In this document: piece by piece, positions 8,463 to 17,260 of the stretch | Layout of the letters: the number at the start of each line of letters is the position of its first letter | Position numbering within the stretch: position 1 is the stretch's first letter | NCBI GenBank assembly: GCA_016783135.1 | Contig: JADHXC010000012.1 | Span: 1 to 49,858 of the forward strand | Reading direction: 5' to 3' | DNA from: Dehalococcoidales bacterium | Lineage (GTDB): Bacteria > Chloroflexota > Dehalococcoidia > Dehalococcoidales > Fen-1064 | DNA length: 49,858 nucleotides | Position numbers and translations under genes: made by a program | Notes under the pieces: generated by a model | Told to the model about the DNA's origin: nothing | Databases searched by the model: none | Seen by the model: the letters and a program-made list of their open reading frames with translations, nothing else

Positions 8463-9314
8463 TCAGGCCGGGGGGAAAATGGGCCGGTACCGGCGTGCCT
8501 CGGATACCATCTCATCCTGCTCCTGCTCATCGAGAGCACGCAGCCTCTCTGCCGCATCAATCAGCAACGGCCACAGGGACAGGTCACCGGGCATCGCCGC
8601 CGTGGTAACCCCCTGGCTGAGAGTATACCAGAGGCACTTATCGATATCCGCCTGCCGGCTGAAAGGCTCGTACCAGGTGCGGTACATGTGCATCGTTCCC
8701 TGCCAGGGTTGCCTGGCCACGGACTTGATGGCAATCGTGCCCACATCTTTCTGCCGGGCCTGGTCAAGAAGAATGGAGAAGTCCGTGTAGTCGTTCCGGT
8801 GAGCTGCCAGCACACGGCTCAGCGGAAACAACACCGTGTCGAACTGGAAACGCTGGATGGCATCCACCAGGACAAACGGGCGGTGGCCCGTGATGCCGAT
8901 GTGCCGCAGCAGCTTCTGTTCTTTCGCTTCCAGCACGGCTTCGAGGGCGCCTCCCGGACCGAGTATCACGTTCAGCGTCTCAACATCATTCACGGCGTGA
9001 AACTGGAACAGGTCGAAGTGGTCCACCCGGAGCCTGTCCAGGGACTGCTTGATACTCTCCCACGCCCCGGCCTTGCTTCTCTCGCCGGTCTTGCAGGCGA
9101 GGAAGACACTGTTACGGTGCTTCTCCAACCAGGGCCCGAGACGTATCTCCGCCTGCCCGTAGCTCGGTGCTACGTCGATGTGGTTCACTCCATGTCCGAC
9201 GGCCAGATCGATGGCAGCCTCGGCCTCAGCTTCAGTAACCTGCCATAAGGCAGCGGCACCGAAGGTAAGCACGCTGCTCAAGTGTTCCGTTCTTCCCAGT
9301 CTTCTATTCTCCAT
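8463..9314 (-). CDS. Aldo/keto reductase family oxidoreductase
   Basis: 283 aa. The AKR tetrad is visible: D47 (HIDVAPSYG), Y52, K75 (LACKTG) and H106 (LFQFHAV). This is the (beta/alpha)8 NAD(P)H-dependent reductase fold. There is no C-terminal ferredoxin domain; the protein ends EARRYRPIFPPA. SD AAAGGAG lies 7 nt before the ATG at 9314. The substrate is unknown. The MFS gene lies about 100 bp upstream in the same direction, so the two may be co-transcribed. Confidence 0.88.
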   Translation of the reverse strand: MENRRLGRTEHLSSVLTFGAAALWQVTEAEAEAAIDLAVGHGVNHIDVAPSYGQAEIRLGPWLEKHRNSVFLACKTGERSKAGAWESIKQSLDRLRVDHFDLFQFHAVNDVETLNVILGPGGALEAVLEAKEQKLLRHIGITGHRPFVLVDAIQRFQFDTVLFPLSRVLAAHRNDYTDFSILLDQARQKDVGTIAIKSVARQPWQGTMHMYRTWYEPFSRQADIDKCLWYTLSQGVTTAAMPGDLSLWPLLIDAAERLRALDEQEQDEMVSEARRYRPIFPPA

Positions 9315-9413
9315 GTCACACTCCTTTCTGTCTGTATTCTACTATCCTGTGATACCGGAACTCTGCTATCGGCCTGCCAGTTCCCGGATAAGAAGACCGA
9401 TTCAAGCTGGTCG

Positions 9414-10730
9414 CTACAACGCGGAGATGGGAGAAACGCTAGGGCTCTTACGCGGTGCCCGCAGCAGGAGGACAAAGAATAGTGCCAGGACTGACAGACC
9501 ACCGGCCACCAGGAAAGCAACCACATAGCTCCCGCTGGTATCGAATAGATAGTCGCCCAGAATCGTCCCCAGTGAACAGCCGGCAGCCCAGCCAATTCCG
9601 ATGACACCCATAATCACGCCCACCGACCGCAGGCCGAAGTACTCTGCCACCATTGCAGCCAGCGGCGGTGCGGCTCCGCCGATGCCAAAGCCAAAGAGTG
9701 CGGCGACGGCGAAGAACATCCATAGCTCCGTGCTTACTGCGAAGATGAAGAGGGCGATTGTCGCAAGGGCCAGAAACAGGAGCAGGCTGAACCTGCTCCC
9801 GCGCCGGGTAGCAATGGTACCGACAACCAGCTTGGACATGATATTTGCACCACCCATGACCGTAAGTACCAGCGCTGCAGAGGATGCTGTTATGCTTGCG
9901 TCCGTTGCGTAGGCGGCTATGTGAATGCCCGCCATGAAAAGGGTAGCGGCCACGGTGATATTAAGGCCCACCAGCAGCCAGAAGGTGGGGGTATGGACTG
10001 CCTCGGTGAGCGACCACTCGTTAGCCTGTACTGCCGCAGCGGCGCCACTATTGAACGGGTTATCCTTAAGGCCGGTCCCGGCAGATGGCAGGCCGGTACC
10101 TTCCGGACTGTGCTTTGCCGGTATTGCCGCCGGTATCACGATAACCCAGGTCATGACCGCCAGAACGAGATAGGCAGTACGCCAGTCATTCGCCCCGATG
10201 AGGTAGGTTACCAGGGGTGGCATCACCATCTGTCCCAGACCGATTCCGCCGGTGACGATTCCCAGAGCCAGCACGCGCTTGTCGCTGAACCACCGGGAGA
10301 CGGTTGCCATTGTCGGAGTCCAGACGGTGCTGGTATTCACCGCTATCACCGCGAATCCGGCATACAGGTGCCAGAGGGTACTGGTGCCGGATAGTATCAG
10401 GTAACCCAGACCGCCGAGCAGCCCGCCGACGGCAAGCACTATCCGCGGACCGTATCTGTCCGTCAGTGCACCCATCAGCACGGCGAGCAGCCCGCTCGTC
10501 CAGAGCGATACGGCATATGCCCCCGAGGTAGATGTCCGTGCCCAGCCAAACCACTCCGACAGGGGCTTCAGGAAGACGCTGAAGGAGAAACTGGCACCGT
10601 AGACCATGGTCATTACCAGGGTCATGGTGGCCACAATCAGCCAGCCGTAGGATATACCTCCGAGCTTCCTGCGAAAGCGTCCGAACATAACGTGGACCGG
10701 GTGTCTATTATCCGGCAGGTCAGAATCCAA
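9414..10730 (-). CDS. MFS transporter (oxalate/formate antiporter-like, OFA type)
   Basis: 438 aa with about 12 hydrophobic segments. The MFS motif between helices 2 and 3 is present (GALTDRYGPRIVLAVGG), and SFSVFLKPLSEWFGWARTST is typical of OFA/monocarboxylate carriers. The likely substrates are small organic anions, but specificity cannot be read. I took the TTG at 10730, which has GGAG 7 nt upstream; an ATG at 10688 (MFGRFRRK) lacks an SD. The start lies 84 bp from repeat copy B, which therefore sits in its promoter region. Confidence 0.88.
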   Translation of the reverse strand: MDSDLPDNRHPVHVMFGRFRRKLGGISYGWLIVATMTLVMTMVYGASFSFSVFLKPLSEWFGWARTSTSGAYAVSLWTSGLLAVLMGALTDRYGPRIVLAVGGLLGGLGYLILSGTSTLWHLYAGFAVIAVNTSTVWTPTMATVSRWFSDKRVLALGIVTGGIGLGQMVMPPLVTYLIGANDWRTAYLVLAVMTWVIVIPAAIPAKHSPEGTGLPSAGTGLKDNPFNSGAAAAVQANEWSLTEAVHTPTFWLLVGLNITVAATLFMAGIHIAAYATDASITASSAALVLTVMGGANIMSKLVVGTIATRRGSRFSLLLFLALATIALFIFAVSTELWMFFAVAALFGFGIGGAAPPLAAMVAEYFGLRSVGVIMGVIGIGWAAGCSLGTILGDYLFDTSGSYVVAFLVAGGLSVLALFFVLLLRAPRKSPSVSPISAL

Positions 10731-10813
10731 CCGTATACTCCGTTCTCAGGGGCTAATAATAGCACGTCATACGCGACCAGACAATGGAGGGTGGGTTGGC
10801 TTAAGGAGTGCGG

Positions 10814-10954
10814 TAGGCTGCTGAAAAACTCTTTCGACCATCCCCCTGACCCCCTTCCTAGCCAGGAAGGGGGAAGAGATTGTATCTGGGGGACACCCCC
10901 AGACCCCTGCCAAAGGGGCTTCGCCCCTCTGGACTCCCCTTTTTCAGCAGCCTG
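10814..10954 (+). repeat. Dispersed palindromic repeat, copy B
   Basis: About 141 bp, same orientation as copy A. The ends are TAGGCTGCTGAAAAA and, reversed, CAGGCTGCTGAAAAA, so its left end matches the right-end type of copy A. The internal CCCCCTTCC palindrome is imperfect (CTAGCCAGG), and the CTGGGGGACACCCCCAG hairpin is intact. It lies between the MFS start and the end of the DUF2806 gene; the remaining spacer to 11021 holds nothing recognisable. Confidence 0.85.
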
Positions 10955-11021
10955 TTTGAGGTGGGGAGAGGTTTGTTAGTAGAGATGGTAGCAACTTAGT
11001 GTGATGGAAAATAAAAGGTAA

Positions 11022-11918
11022 CTATGTATCTTGTGTTGGATATGGTGAAGACGCAGCAAGACCCATTTGTGTGAATGCCTTGATTGCATAATCGACGAAT
11101 CCGTCTACTGGTTTTGAACCGCAGACTCTTGCGAGTTCTTTTCCAACAGCAGTAAGCAGGGCATTGCCAGAATCCAATTGGTTGTTCTCAGGATTACTAA
11201 ACTCCACTCTTATAGTAGCATCATAGTAGGCTATATCAATTTGCTGGCTGAGTTCAGTCTGTGAATAGCCCAGCGGCTCAAAACTTATTAAGCCGATAGA
11301 AGACAAATGTGCCAGAGCAGTGAATTTGATTCCATTGTCCTCGTATATTGACTGACCTATTGCTCCGGTTATAGATGATTCCATGTGGTAAATCAAAGGA
11401 ACAAGTTCACCTTCAATCAAACAAAGGAAGCCACAAAATGCGGCAAATAGCTGAGCATCCGACTTATCTAGAGACCCCAGAGAGTTGACAGTACGTCTGG
11501 AGAAGGTTCCGGGGGAGTTTGCCTCGCTGGAAAGTATCCTTGCCCACAATGATTGCATCTCATCGTCTGAAATGATACGGCACTTGTCAAAGAAGTTGGT
11601 AATCCAATCGTCTTGCATGTCTTGTGGGTTTGAGGAATCGGTTAGTTGAGGAATAGCCTTCTCTATGATTGTTTCTATATTGTTCTGTTTCTTTGCTTCT
11701 TCGGAGATGAGACGGGTAAATGCCCGATGTTGCAGGCTGGTGACCTCAATCTGAGCCTGCGCTTCGATGATGGCTGCCTCAGACTCTGCCTCTGCGACAC
11801 GCCTGATTTGGGTAGGCCTAAAGAGACTACCAACAGCATCGGATATCTTCGTAATCAAGACAGTCGCTGGTTCTGTGAATTTGCCATCGATGTTGATTAG
11901 GGAGAATCCACCAGACAT
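11022..11918 (-). CDS. DUF2806 family protein
   Basis: 298 aa from the ATG at 11918 (MSGGFSLINIDGKF); the frame is open back to 11978 but the extra 20 residues look non-native. It matches the DUF2806/TIGR03899 pattern: N-terminal KISDAVGSLFRPTQIRRVAEAE, a long helical AEAESEAAIIEAQAQIEVTS, then MQSLWARILSSEANSPGTFS. The function is unknown; homologues occur patchily in accessory regions. The DNA is visibly AT-richer than its neighbours, and the gene is bracketed by repeat copies B and C in opposite orientations, suggesting transfer. No clear SD (GAGTAG only). Confidence 0.8.
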   Translation of the reverse strand: MSGGFSLINIDGKFTEPATVLITKISDAVGSLFRPTQIRRVAEAESEAAIIEAQAQIEVTSLQHRAFTRLISEEAKKQNNIETIIEKAIPQLTDSSNPQDMQDDWITNFFDKCRIISDDEMQSLWARILSSEANSPGTFSRRTVNSLGSLDKSDAQLFAAFCGFLCLIEGELVPLIYHMESSITGAIGQSIYEDNGIKFTALAHLSSIGLISFEPLGYSQTELSQQIDIAYYDATIRVEFSNPENNQLDSGNALLTAVGKELARVCGSKPVDGFVDYAIKAFTQMGLAASSPYPTQDT

Positions 11919-11990
11919 AATACTACTCACTATCAAGAGACGTTTGCTAAATTGTAGCACCAATAAGCGAGATGTCAATAATTATAACTT

Positions 11991-12154
11991 CAGCAGGGTG
12001 ATAAAAAAGGAGAGTCCAGAGGGGGTGCCCATTCTGATGGGCCTGCCTCTTTGGCAGGGGTCTGGGGGTGTCCCCCAGATATAATTTCCTCCCCCTTCCT
12101 GGCCAGGAAGGGGGTCAGGGGGATGGTCGAAAGGGTTTTTTAGAAACCTGCTAG
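11991..12154 (-). repeat. Dispersed palindromic repeat, copy C (inverted)
   Basis: About 164 bp, in the opposite orientation to all other copies. Ends: CAGCAGGGTGATAAAAAA on the left and CCTGCTAG on the right. It contains the same 24-bp TGGCCA palindrome and CTGGGGG/CCCCCAG hairpin. With copy B it brackets the DUF2806 gene. The remaining 12155-12362 holds no gene; a weak promoter (TTGCCA 12313, TATCGT 12337, 18-nt spacer) may serve the sugar nucleotidyltransferase. Confidence 0.85.
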
Positions 12155-12362
12155 GCAACACTCCTCCCGGCCTCCTGTCCCTCCACGTGCCGGCAGGTAC
12201 GTATTCCTTGACATAACTAGAAAAACAAATCGAGCCTGTTAGCTGTGATTCGTTTCCCGAAATTTTATTATCGGTTTGCCAGGAGTCTTGAAGCGTGTAA
12301 CCGCAATCACGTTTGCCATGAGCCAGAGCCATGATGTATCGTAGTGTACAGGAGTTGCGGAA

Positions 12363-13097
12363 ATGAAGGCTATGATTCTTGCCGCCGGTGAGGGTACGAG
12401 GCTGCGACCGCTTACCCTGACAGTGCCCAAGGTACTCTTGCCTGTGTCCGGAGTACCGCTAATCCGGCATATTCTGGCCTGGCTGAAGAGCCACGGTATC
12501 CGCGAAGTGGCGATAAACCTGCACTACCAGGGACAGAAGATAAGGGATGCCCTGGGTGATGGCCGTAATCTGGGTATGCAGATAGTCTATTCGCCGGAGG
12601 ATACCATCCTCGGGACAGCCGGTGGCGTGAAGCGTATGGCGTATTACCTCGATGGCCCGTTCGTGGTCCACTACGGAGATGTCCTTACTGATTTCGACCT
12701 TACCGATATGCTCAGGTTCCACCAGGCAAAAAGGGCCGCAGCCACCCTGTCTATCCTGAAGGTGTCGCGTCCCCGGAGCGCCGGTGTTATCGAGATGGAC
12801 GCTGACGCCAGAGTACTCGGCTTCACGGAGAAACCGGCCGAACGAGCGACATCATCGAACCTGGAGAACGGCGGGACCTACATCCTGGAAAGGGCGGTCC
12901 TTGACCACATCCCTGCGGAGCACCCTTCCGATTTCGGGCACGATGTGTTTCCCGCGCTCCTTGCGAGAGACCTGCCGGTGTATGGCTACGTTCTCAAGGA
13001 CGATGACTACCTGGTCGATATCGGTACCATAGAGAAATACCGGCAGGCGAATGAGGATATGGACGCCGGCAGGATAAGGGTAGGACATGAGGAGTAA
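12363..13097 (+). CDS. Sugar-phosphate nucleotidyltransferase (HddC/ManC/RmlA-like)
   Basis: 244 aa. The N-terminal nucleotide-binding signature GEGTRLRPLTLTVPKVLLPV is textbook for NDP-sugar pyrophosphorylases, which join a sugar-1-phosphate to an NTP. GTAGGVK and HYGDVLTDFDL (metal/nucleotide site) and FTEKP (sugar site) follow. There is no C-terminal left-handed beta-helix, so it is a short, single-domain type. The 11-nt overlap with gmhB suggests a D-glycero-D-manno-heptose pathway role (HddC-type guanylyltransferase); this is inferred from context. SD CAGGAG lies close upstream. Confidence 0.88.
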   Translation: MKAMILAAGEGTRLRPLTLTVPKVLLPVSGVPLIRHILAWLKSHGIREVAINLHYQGQKIRDALGDGRNLGMQIVYSPEDTILGTAGGVKRMAYYLDGPFVVHYGDVLTDFDLTDMLRFHQAKRAAATLSILKVSRPRSAGVIEMDADARVLGFTEKPAERATSSNLENGGTYILERAVLDHIPAEHPSDFGHDVFPALLARDLPVYGYVLKDDDYLVDIGTIEKYRQANEDMDAGRIRVGHEE

Positions 13098-13626
13098 AAC
13101 TGCCTTTATTGACCGGGATGGCACCATTGCCCCGGATGCCAACTACTGCTCCCGTCCCGAGGACTTCGAGGTCTTCCCCGACGCTGCGGAGGCGGTGAAG
13201 CTTCTCAACCGCGCGGGATTCAAAACAATCGTCATCACCAACCAGTCCGGCATCGCTCGCGGCTACTTTACAGAGGACGCCCTGGCCCGGATACATGAGA
13301 AGATGGTGGAGGAGTTGGGGAAACATGGTGCCAGGATAGACGCCATCTACTACTGCCCGCACCACCCCGACGATGGCTGTCAGTGCCGCAAACCGGGGAC
13401 GCTCCTTTTCCGGCAGGCCGCGGAAGAACATCGTATCGATTTCGATGGGTCATTCATGGTCGGCGATACACAGATGGATATCGACGCAGGCCGGGAAATG
13501 GGTTGCCGGACTGTTCTGGTAACTACCGGCCCCCGACAGGGCAGTGAGGTCACTGCCCCCGCAGATTATACCGCCGGCAGCCTCCTTGAAGCTGCACAGT
13601 GGATAGTCCGGAATGATAATAAATAG
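13087..13626 (+). CDS. gmhB: D-glycero-D-manno-heptose 1,7-bisphosphate phosphatase (HAD family)
   Basis: 179 aa. HAD motif I is FIDRDGTI, motif II ITNQSGI, and motif IV MVGDTQMDID. The zinc-binding loop characteristic of GmhB/HisB-N is present: CPHHPDDGCQCRKP. It would remove the C7 phosphate from heptose bisphosphate. It overlaps the nucleotidyltransferase gene by 11 nt, so the two enzymes act in sequence toward a nucleotide-activated heptose for glycans. Related HisB-N or generic HAD phosphatase activity cannot be excluded. Confidence 0.88.
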   Translation: MRSKTAFIDRDGTIAPDANYCSRPEDFEVFPDAAEAVKLLNRAGFKTIVITNQSGIARGYFTEDALARIHEKMVEELGKHGARIDAIYYCPHHPDDGCQCRKPGTLLFRQAAEEHRIDFDGSFMVGDTQMDIDAGREMGCRTVLVTTGPRQGSEVTAPADYTAGSLLEAAQWIVRNDNK

Positions 13627-13647
13627 ACCCGTCTGGAACCAGGGCAT

Positions 13648-15252
13648 TCACTGCTGGTCCTGTCGACGTTGTTGAGGTTGCTCGTGTGGTGGCGCTTTAC
13701 CGGGTGCGTAGACCCGGATGGCGGCCTCGCCTTCGAGCGGGCACTGGTATTCACAGATACCGCAGCCGATGCACAGGTGCCGTATCACCCGGGGATATTG
13801 CAGGATTACCGTCTCGCCATGCTCGTTAACCACTGGTTCTTCGCTGAGCCGTATTGCCTTCTCCGGGACGGGACACATCTCTTCACAGACAATGCAGGGC
13901 TTACCCTCGGCATAGGGTAGGCAGCGTTCCTCGTCGATGACAGCCAGACCGATGACCTCCAGCCGTTTGACGTCCAGTGGTAGTTTCGGGATAGCCCCGG
14001 TGGGGCAGACCTGCCCGCAGGAATTGCACGAATAATCGCAGTAGCCGAATCGAGAGACCAGGACCGGGGTCCAGAGCCCCTCCCATCCGGCTGTGGTGAG
14101 ACTCGGCTGCAACCCGCCGGTGGGACAGACGCGGGTGCATTCGCCACAACGCACACACTTACTCAGTAACTCTTCCTCCTGAACACCGGGCGGCCGGACC
14201 AGCATCGGATTTTTACTACGGAAGAGTGTCGTTGCCTTGAGCAGGGCTGTCCCGATGGCAACCATACCCAGGGAGGCAAATAACTGTCGGCGTGACGGCT
14301 GGAAGTGTGGCACCGCAGGATGGACCCTCTGCCCGCGAAAAGCGATTACGCCTGCCGGGCAGGCTTCCGCACAATCGAGGCACAGAGTACATTCGGCGGC
14401 ACTGGCGGCAAACCCGTGCTCCGGGTCGATAGCGCCCATCGGGCACGAGAGAGCACAGCGCCGGCATGAGGTGCACTTCCCTTCATCGACGAAGTGCCGT
14501 AGCCAGGCAAATCTTGAGACCAGCCCGAGCAACGCCCCCAACGGGCAGAGGTAGCGACACCAGAACCGGCGCCGGATGGCATTGAGCGCCAGAACACCGG
14601 CGAAGATGGCAATGAGCAGAAGGCCCGGTATGGAAAAGGCTTGCTCCGTCAGCAGCCAGCCCCGTACAAGGCCGTCCAGCCATTCTACCGCCGGTTGCAG
14701 AGGTTCCATCCTGTAAAGCCACCCTTCCGCGGTGGTAACCACAGTGCTGAAGGCAGGCAGGAGTGCATTGCTCACGGTGCGAAACAGAAGCGTTATCGGG
14801 TCGAGAACAAGTATCGTCAGGCTCCCCAGCGCCGCAGACAGCAGGGTAATGGAGAGGACCAGGTACTTGACATATTTCCAGTGGCCGGCAGTATCGCTTC
14901 GTCCCCGGCGAGACGCCCTCGCCGGAGTCCAGTCCAGGATAGTACCCAGAGGACACAGCCAGCCGCACCAGAAACGGCCCAGCACCAGGGTCAGCAACAG
15001 GGTGACACCACCGACCGCCAGCGCAGGTACCCACTGGCGACTGGCAAGCATGGTTGAAATACCTACCAGTGGGTCGAGTCGGAAGAATATGTCATGGGGC
15101 AGGGCAGTTGTGCCTGCCTGCCGTGTACCGAGAAGCAGGTAGAAGAAGAGAAGCAGTGCCAGGACCTGGACAACCTGGCGTGCCCGCCGCCATCTCAGCG
15201 AACCGGTCGAAGCTCTCTTTTTCTCAGGACCGTTGTCAGCCACCGTGACCAC
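13648..15252 (-). CDS. Membrane polyferredoxin: NapH-like module fused to NapG/MauM-like ferredoxin
   Basis: 534 aa. The N-terminal half (about 25-250) has several TM helices and two CxxxCP motifs (FWCGWLCPLG at 95-104; FWCRYLCPLG at 230-239) as in NapH/NosR-type quinol-linked proteins. Two [4Fe-4S] clusters follow (CTSCRRCALSCP at 260; CTLCLDCAEACP at 288). Residues 319-340 read PSRRQLFASLGMVAIGTALL, a twin-arginine-like segment plus a hydrophobic helix inside the chain. After it comes a NapG/MauM-like domain with further clusters (CVRCGECTRVCP, CNSCGQVCP, CIVCEEMCP, CIGCGICEYQCP). It should move electrons between the quinone pool and an external partner. The GTG start is 5 nt after the DUF362 gene stop, so the two are one operon. 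Confidence 0.88.
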   Translation of the reverse strand: MVTVADNGPEKKRASTGSLRWRRARQVVQVLALLLFFYLLLGTRQAGTTALPHDIFFRLDPLVGISTMLASRQWVPALAVGGVTLLLTLVLGRFWCGWLCPLGTILDWTPARASRRGRSDTAGHWKYVKYLVLSITLLSAALGSLTILVLDPITLLFRTVSNALLPAFSTVVTTAEGWLYRMEPLQPAVEWLDGLVRGWLLTEQAFSIPGLLLIAIFAGVLALNAIRRRFWCRYLCPLGALLGLVSRFAWLRHFVDEGKCTSCRRCALSCPMGAIDPEHGFAASAAECTLCLDCAEACPAGVIAFRGQRVHPAVPHFQPSRRQLFASLGMVAIGTALLKATTLFRSKNPMLVRPPGVQEEELLSKCVRCGECTRVCPTGGLQPSLTTAGWEGLWTPVLVSRFGYCDYSCNSCGQVCPTGAIPKLPLDVKRLEVIGLAVIDEERCLPYAEGKPCIVCEEMCPVPEKAIRLSEEPVVNEHGETVILQYPRVIRHLCIGCGICEYQCPLEGEAAIRVYAPGKAPPHEQPQQRRQDQQ

Positions 15253-15257
15253 ACTGT

Positions 15258-16247
15258 TCAGACACTGATTTCTTCCACCTTCACGCTGCTCAGGTCCAGT
15301 GTCCCCAGGCCCATTTCCGCCCCGATACGGGTGGCGGGAATATCAGCGCCGGTAAGCCCGAAGAGGGTGGCTGCATAGGCATCGGCGGCGACTATATCAT
15401 GGCTGGCGATTACAGTATTGGTCAGTCTGACATCATCCAGGCTACCGCTGGAGGGGCCGTGGTCAACGAGGATTCGCACGGCATCGACCACGGTCAGTGA
15501 TGGCCGTACCACTGTGGAAAGGTCGGCAATCCGCTGGTCCAGGTTGATGTGGAACAGGTTGCGGTTGTGAATAACGCCCAGGAGGTTTTTCATTCCCAGG
15601 GTGAGCCGGGCAAGGGAGTGGTCTTTGGCGATGGGCACGTTGATGAGCACGTCCGCATCCAGCACGTCACCGTATACCGTCCACTTCTTGATGTCGCGCC
15701 CCTGAGGTATCTCCACCTCGCGGTACTTCATCTCGGTCATTATCTCGGTTTCGCCGCCGGCGGCACTCACCGCGGGACCGATGCCGCTGCGGGTATAGGC
15801 GACCCTTGCCAGGCCGCCGAACGCGCGGTCCATCACCCGCACCCGCCGGGCACCAGCACCGAGACAGAGCTCGACAAGAGCCGCCACTACCTCAGGATTA
15901 GTGGTAGCGGCGTACTCATAGGAATGGTAGGCCGTACAGATGTTGGGCTTGATGATGACATCATTGCCCGGCTTGACGAAGCGTTCTATCCCGCCCAGGG
16001 CCTTAAGGGCCGTCTGCACTATGAGCTTCGGACTTTCTCCACGGGCTACCGCCAGGTAGGGGGTGTTCGGTGGAGGTGCGGTCGTCTGGGGAGTTTCCCC
16101 GGGAACTATGTCGCTACCGGGTGCACAACCGGGCAGGAATGAGGAAAGCAGCGCCAGCCCTCCGAAGGCGGTGACACCTTTGATGAACTCGCGCCGACCC
16201 AGTCCTCTCCGGCGATGACTGTCCTCCGGTTGCTGGTGACTGACCAT
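15258..16247 (-). CDS. Tat-exported DUF362 lipoprotein
   Basis: 329 aa. The N-terminus has a twin-arginine signal (GRREFIKGVTAFGGLALLSS) followed by a lipobox-like FLPGC, so it should be exported folded, probably with a cofactor, and anchored outside. The body is DUF362: VIIKPNICTAYHSYEYAATT, DADVLINVPIAKDHSLARLT, and IVAADAYAATLFGLTG. No Cys-rich ferredoxin motif is present; electrons or a cluster may come from the adjacent polyferredoxin. The biochemical function of DUF362 is not settled. It is the first gene of a two-gene operon with the polyferredoxin. Confidence 0.85.
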   Translation of the reverse strand: MVSHQQPEDSHRRRGLGRREFIKGVTAFGGLALLSSFLPGCAPGSDIVPGETPQTTAPPPNTPYLAVARGESPKLIVQTALKALGGIERFVKPGNDVIIKPNICTAYHSYEYAATTNPEVVAALVELCLGAGARRVRVMDRAFGGLARVAYTRSGIGPAVSAAGGETEIMTEMKYREVEIPQGRDIKKWTVYGDVLDADVLINVPIAKDHSLARLTLGMKNLLGVIHNRNLFHINLDQRIADLSTVVRPSLTVVDAVRILVDHGPSSGSLDDVRLTNTVIASHDIVAADAYAATLFGLTGADIPATRIGAEMGLGTLDLSSVKVEEISV

Positions 16248-16295
16248 TCCTCCACCCTCTTACCAGAAGTCAAGATGACAGATACAGGTACCAGC

Positions 16296-17057
16296 TTACT
16301 TGTTTGCAGCATCTCTGGCTTTTACTAAAGCCGCACGGGCTGCCGTCAACAGGAATGCGTCGTCGCTGTCCACCGAATTGAACTTGAATCCCTTCTCGAT
16401 AGCCCACGCGATATTGCCCGAGCTACAGTACATTCCTGCCGGTTTGCCTGCTTTTGCAGCGGCTTCCAGTACTGTATCAAAGGCCTGCAGATAGGCAGGG
16501 TCATCCCATTTTCCCGGAACACCGAACATGCTCATGCACAGGTCTACAGGTCCAATATAAGCAACATCCACACCGTCCACGGCAAGTATATCAGCAATAT
16601 TATCAACCGCGGTCGCGGTTTCAATCTGGACCGCAACGAGAAGGCTCTCATTTGCAGTAGCTATATAATCACGTCCGCCAATCAAAGCTGCCCGTCTCGG
16701 CCCACAACCCCTGATTCCTTGCGGCGGGTATTTGCAGGCAGCCACGGCTGCTTCGGCTTCTTCTTTGTTATTCACCCAGGGTATCAGGACACCATGGGCA
16801 CCGATGTCCAGGGAGCGCTTGATGACCACCGGGTCATTCCATTGCACCCGCACGATGGGTGAGCAGCTGTCACCCCTCATCGACTGCATCATTGCCTGCA
16901 TGGTCTCAAATCCAAGCGGTCCATGTTCACCGTCCAGCAGAAGCCAGTCGAAGCCGATGATAGACAATCGCTCGGTGACGTCCGGGTGTCCGATACCGAC
17001 AAACGTACCCACCGCCACCTGACCGCTTGCCAGTTTTTCCTTAACCGGGTTATGCAT
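16296..17057 (-). CDS. HpcH/HpaI-family aldolase (2-keto-3-deoxy-acid aldolase type)
   Basis: 253 aa, the usual length of class II HpaI aldolases. Visible are DGEHG at 42-46 (catalytic His), the phosphate/carboxylate Arg in PIVRVQWNDP, QIETATAVDN (metal-binding Glu) and YIGPVDLCMSM (metal-binding Asp). These enzymes cleave or form 2-keto-4-hydroxy acids to pyruvate plus an aldehyde. SD GGAG is 8 nt before the ATG at 17057. It lies between the DUF362 operon and the malate/lactate dehydrogenase-like gene, with repeat D in between. Confidence 0.9.
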   Translation of the reverse strand: MHNPVKEKLASGQVAVGTFVGIGHPDVTERLSIIGFDWLLLDGEHGPLGFETMQAMMQSMRGDSCSPIVRVQWNDPVVIKRSLDIGAHGVLIPWVNNKEEAEAAVAACKYPPQGIRGCGPRRAALIGGRDYIATANESLLVAVQIETATAVDNIADILAVDGVDVAYIGPVDLCMSMFGVPGKWDDPAYLQAFDTVLEAAAKAGKPAGMYCSSGNIAWAIEKGFKFNSVDSDDAFLLTAARAALVKARDAANK

Positions 17058-17130
17058 TATCCAGTCTCCTTATAAGAATCGTATATCCTGTTCACTCCCG
17101 GCAGACATGAGAGCTTCACACAACCCTGTC

Positions 17131-17260
17131 CTAGCAGGGTGATGAAGAACCCTTTCGACCAACCCCCGTGCGGCCCATCTGGGCCGCCTTCCCCTTCCTG
17201 GCCAGGAAGGGGGCCAAGATTGTATCTGGGGGACACCCCTTTTTCAGCATCCTGTCCTAG
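17131..17260 (+). repeat. Dispersed palindromic repeat, copy D (GGCCC-insert subtype)
   Basis: 130 bp, the shortest copy. Left end CTAGCAGGGTGATGAAGAA; right end CAGCATCCTGTCCTAG. Compared with copies A, B, C and F it carries GCGGCCCATCTGGGCCGC in place of CCCTGA before the CCTTCC palindrome, and it lacks the downstream CCCAGACCCCTG...CTGGACT segment. CCTGTCCTAG occurs at both borders (17125-17134 and 17251-17260), a possible target duplication. The stop codon of the leftward dehydrogenase gene is inside its right-terminal CTAG. Confidence 0.85.
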
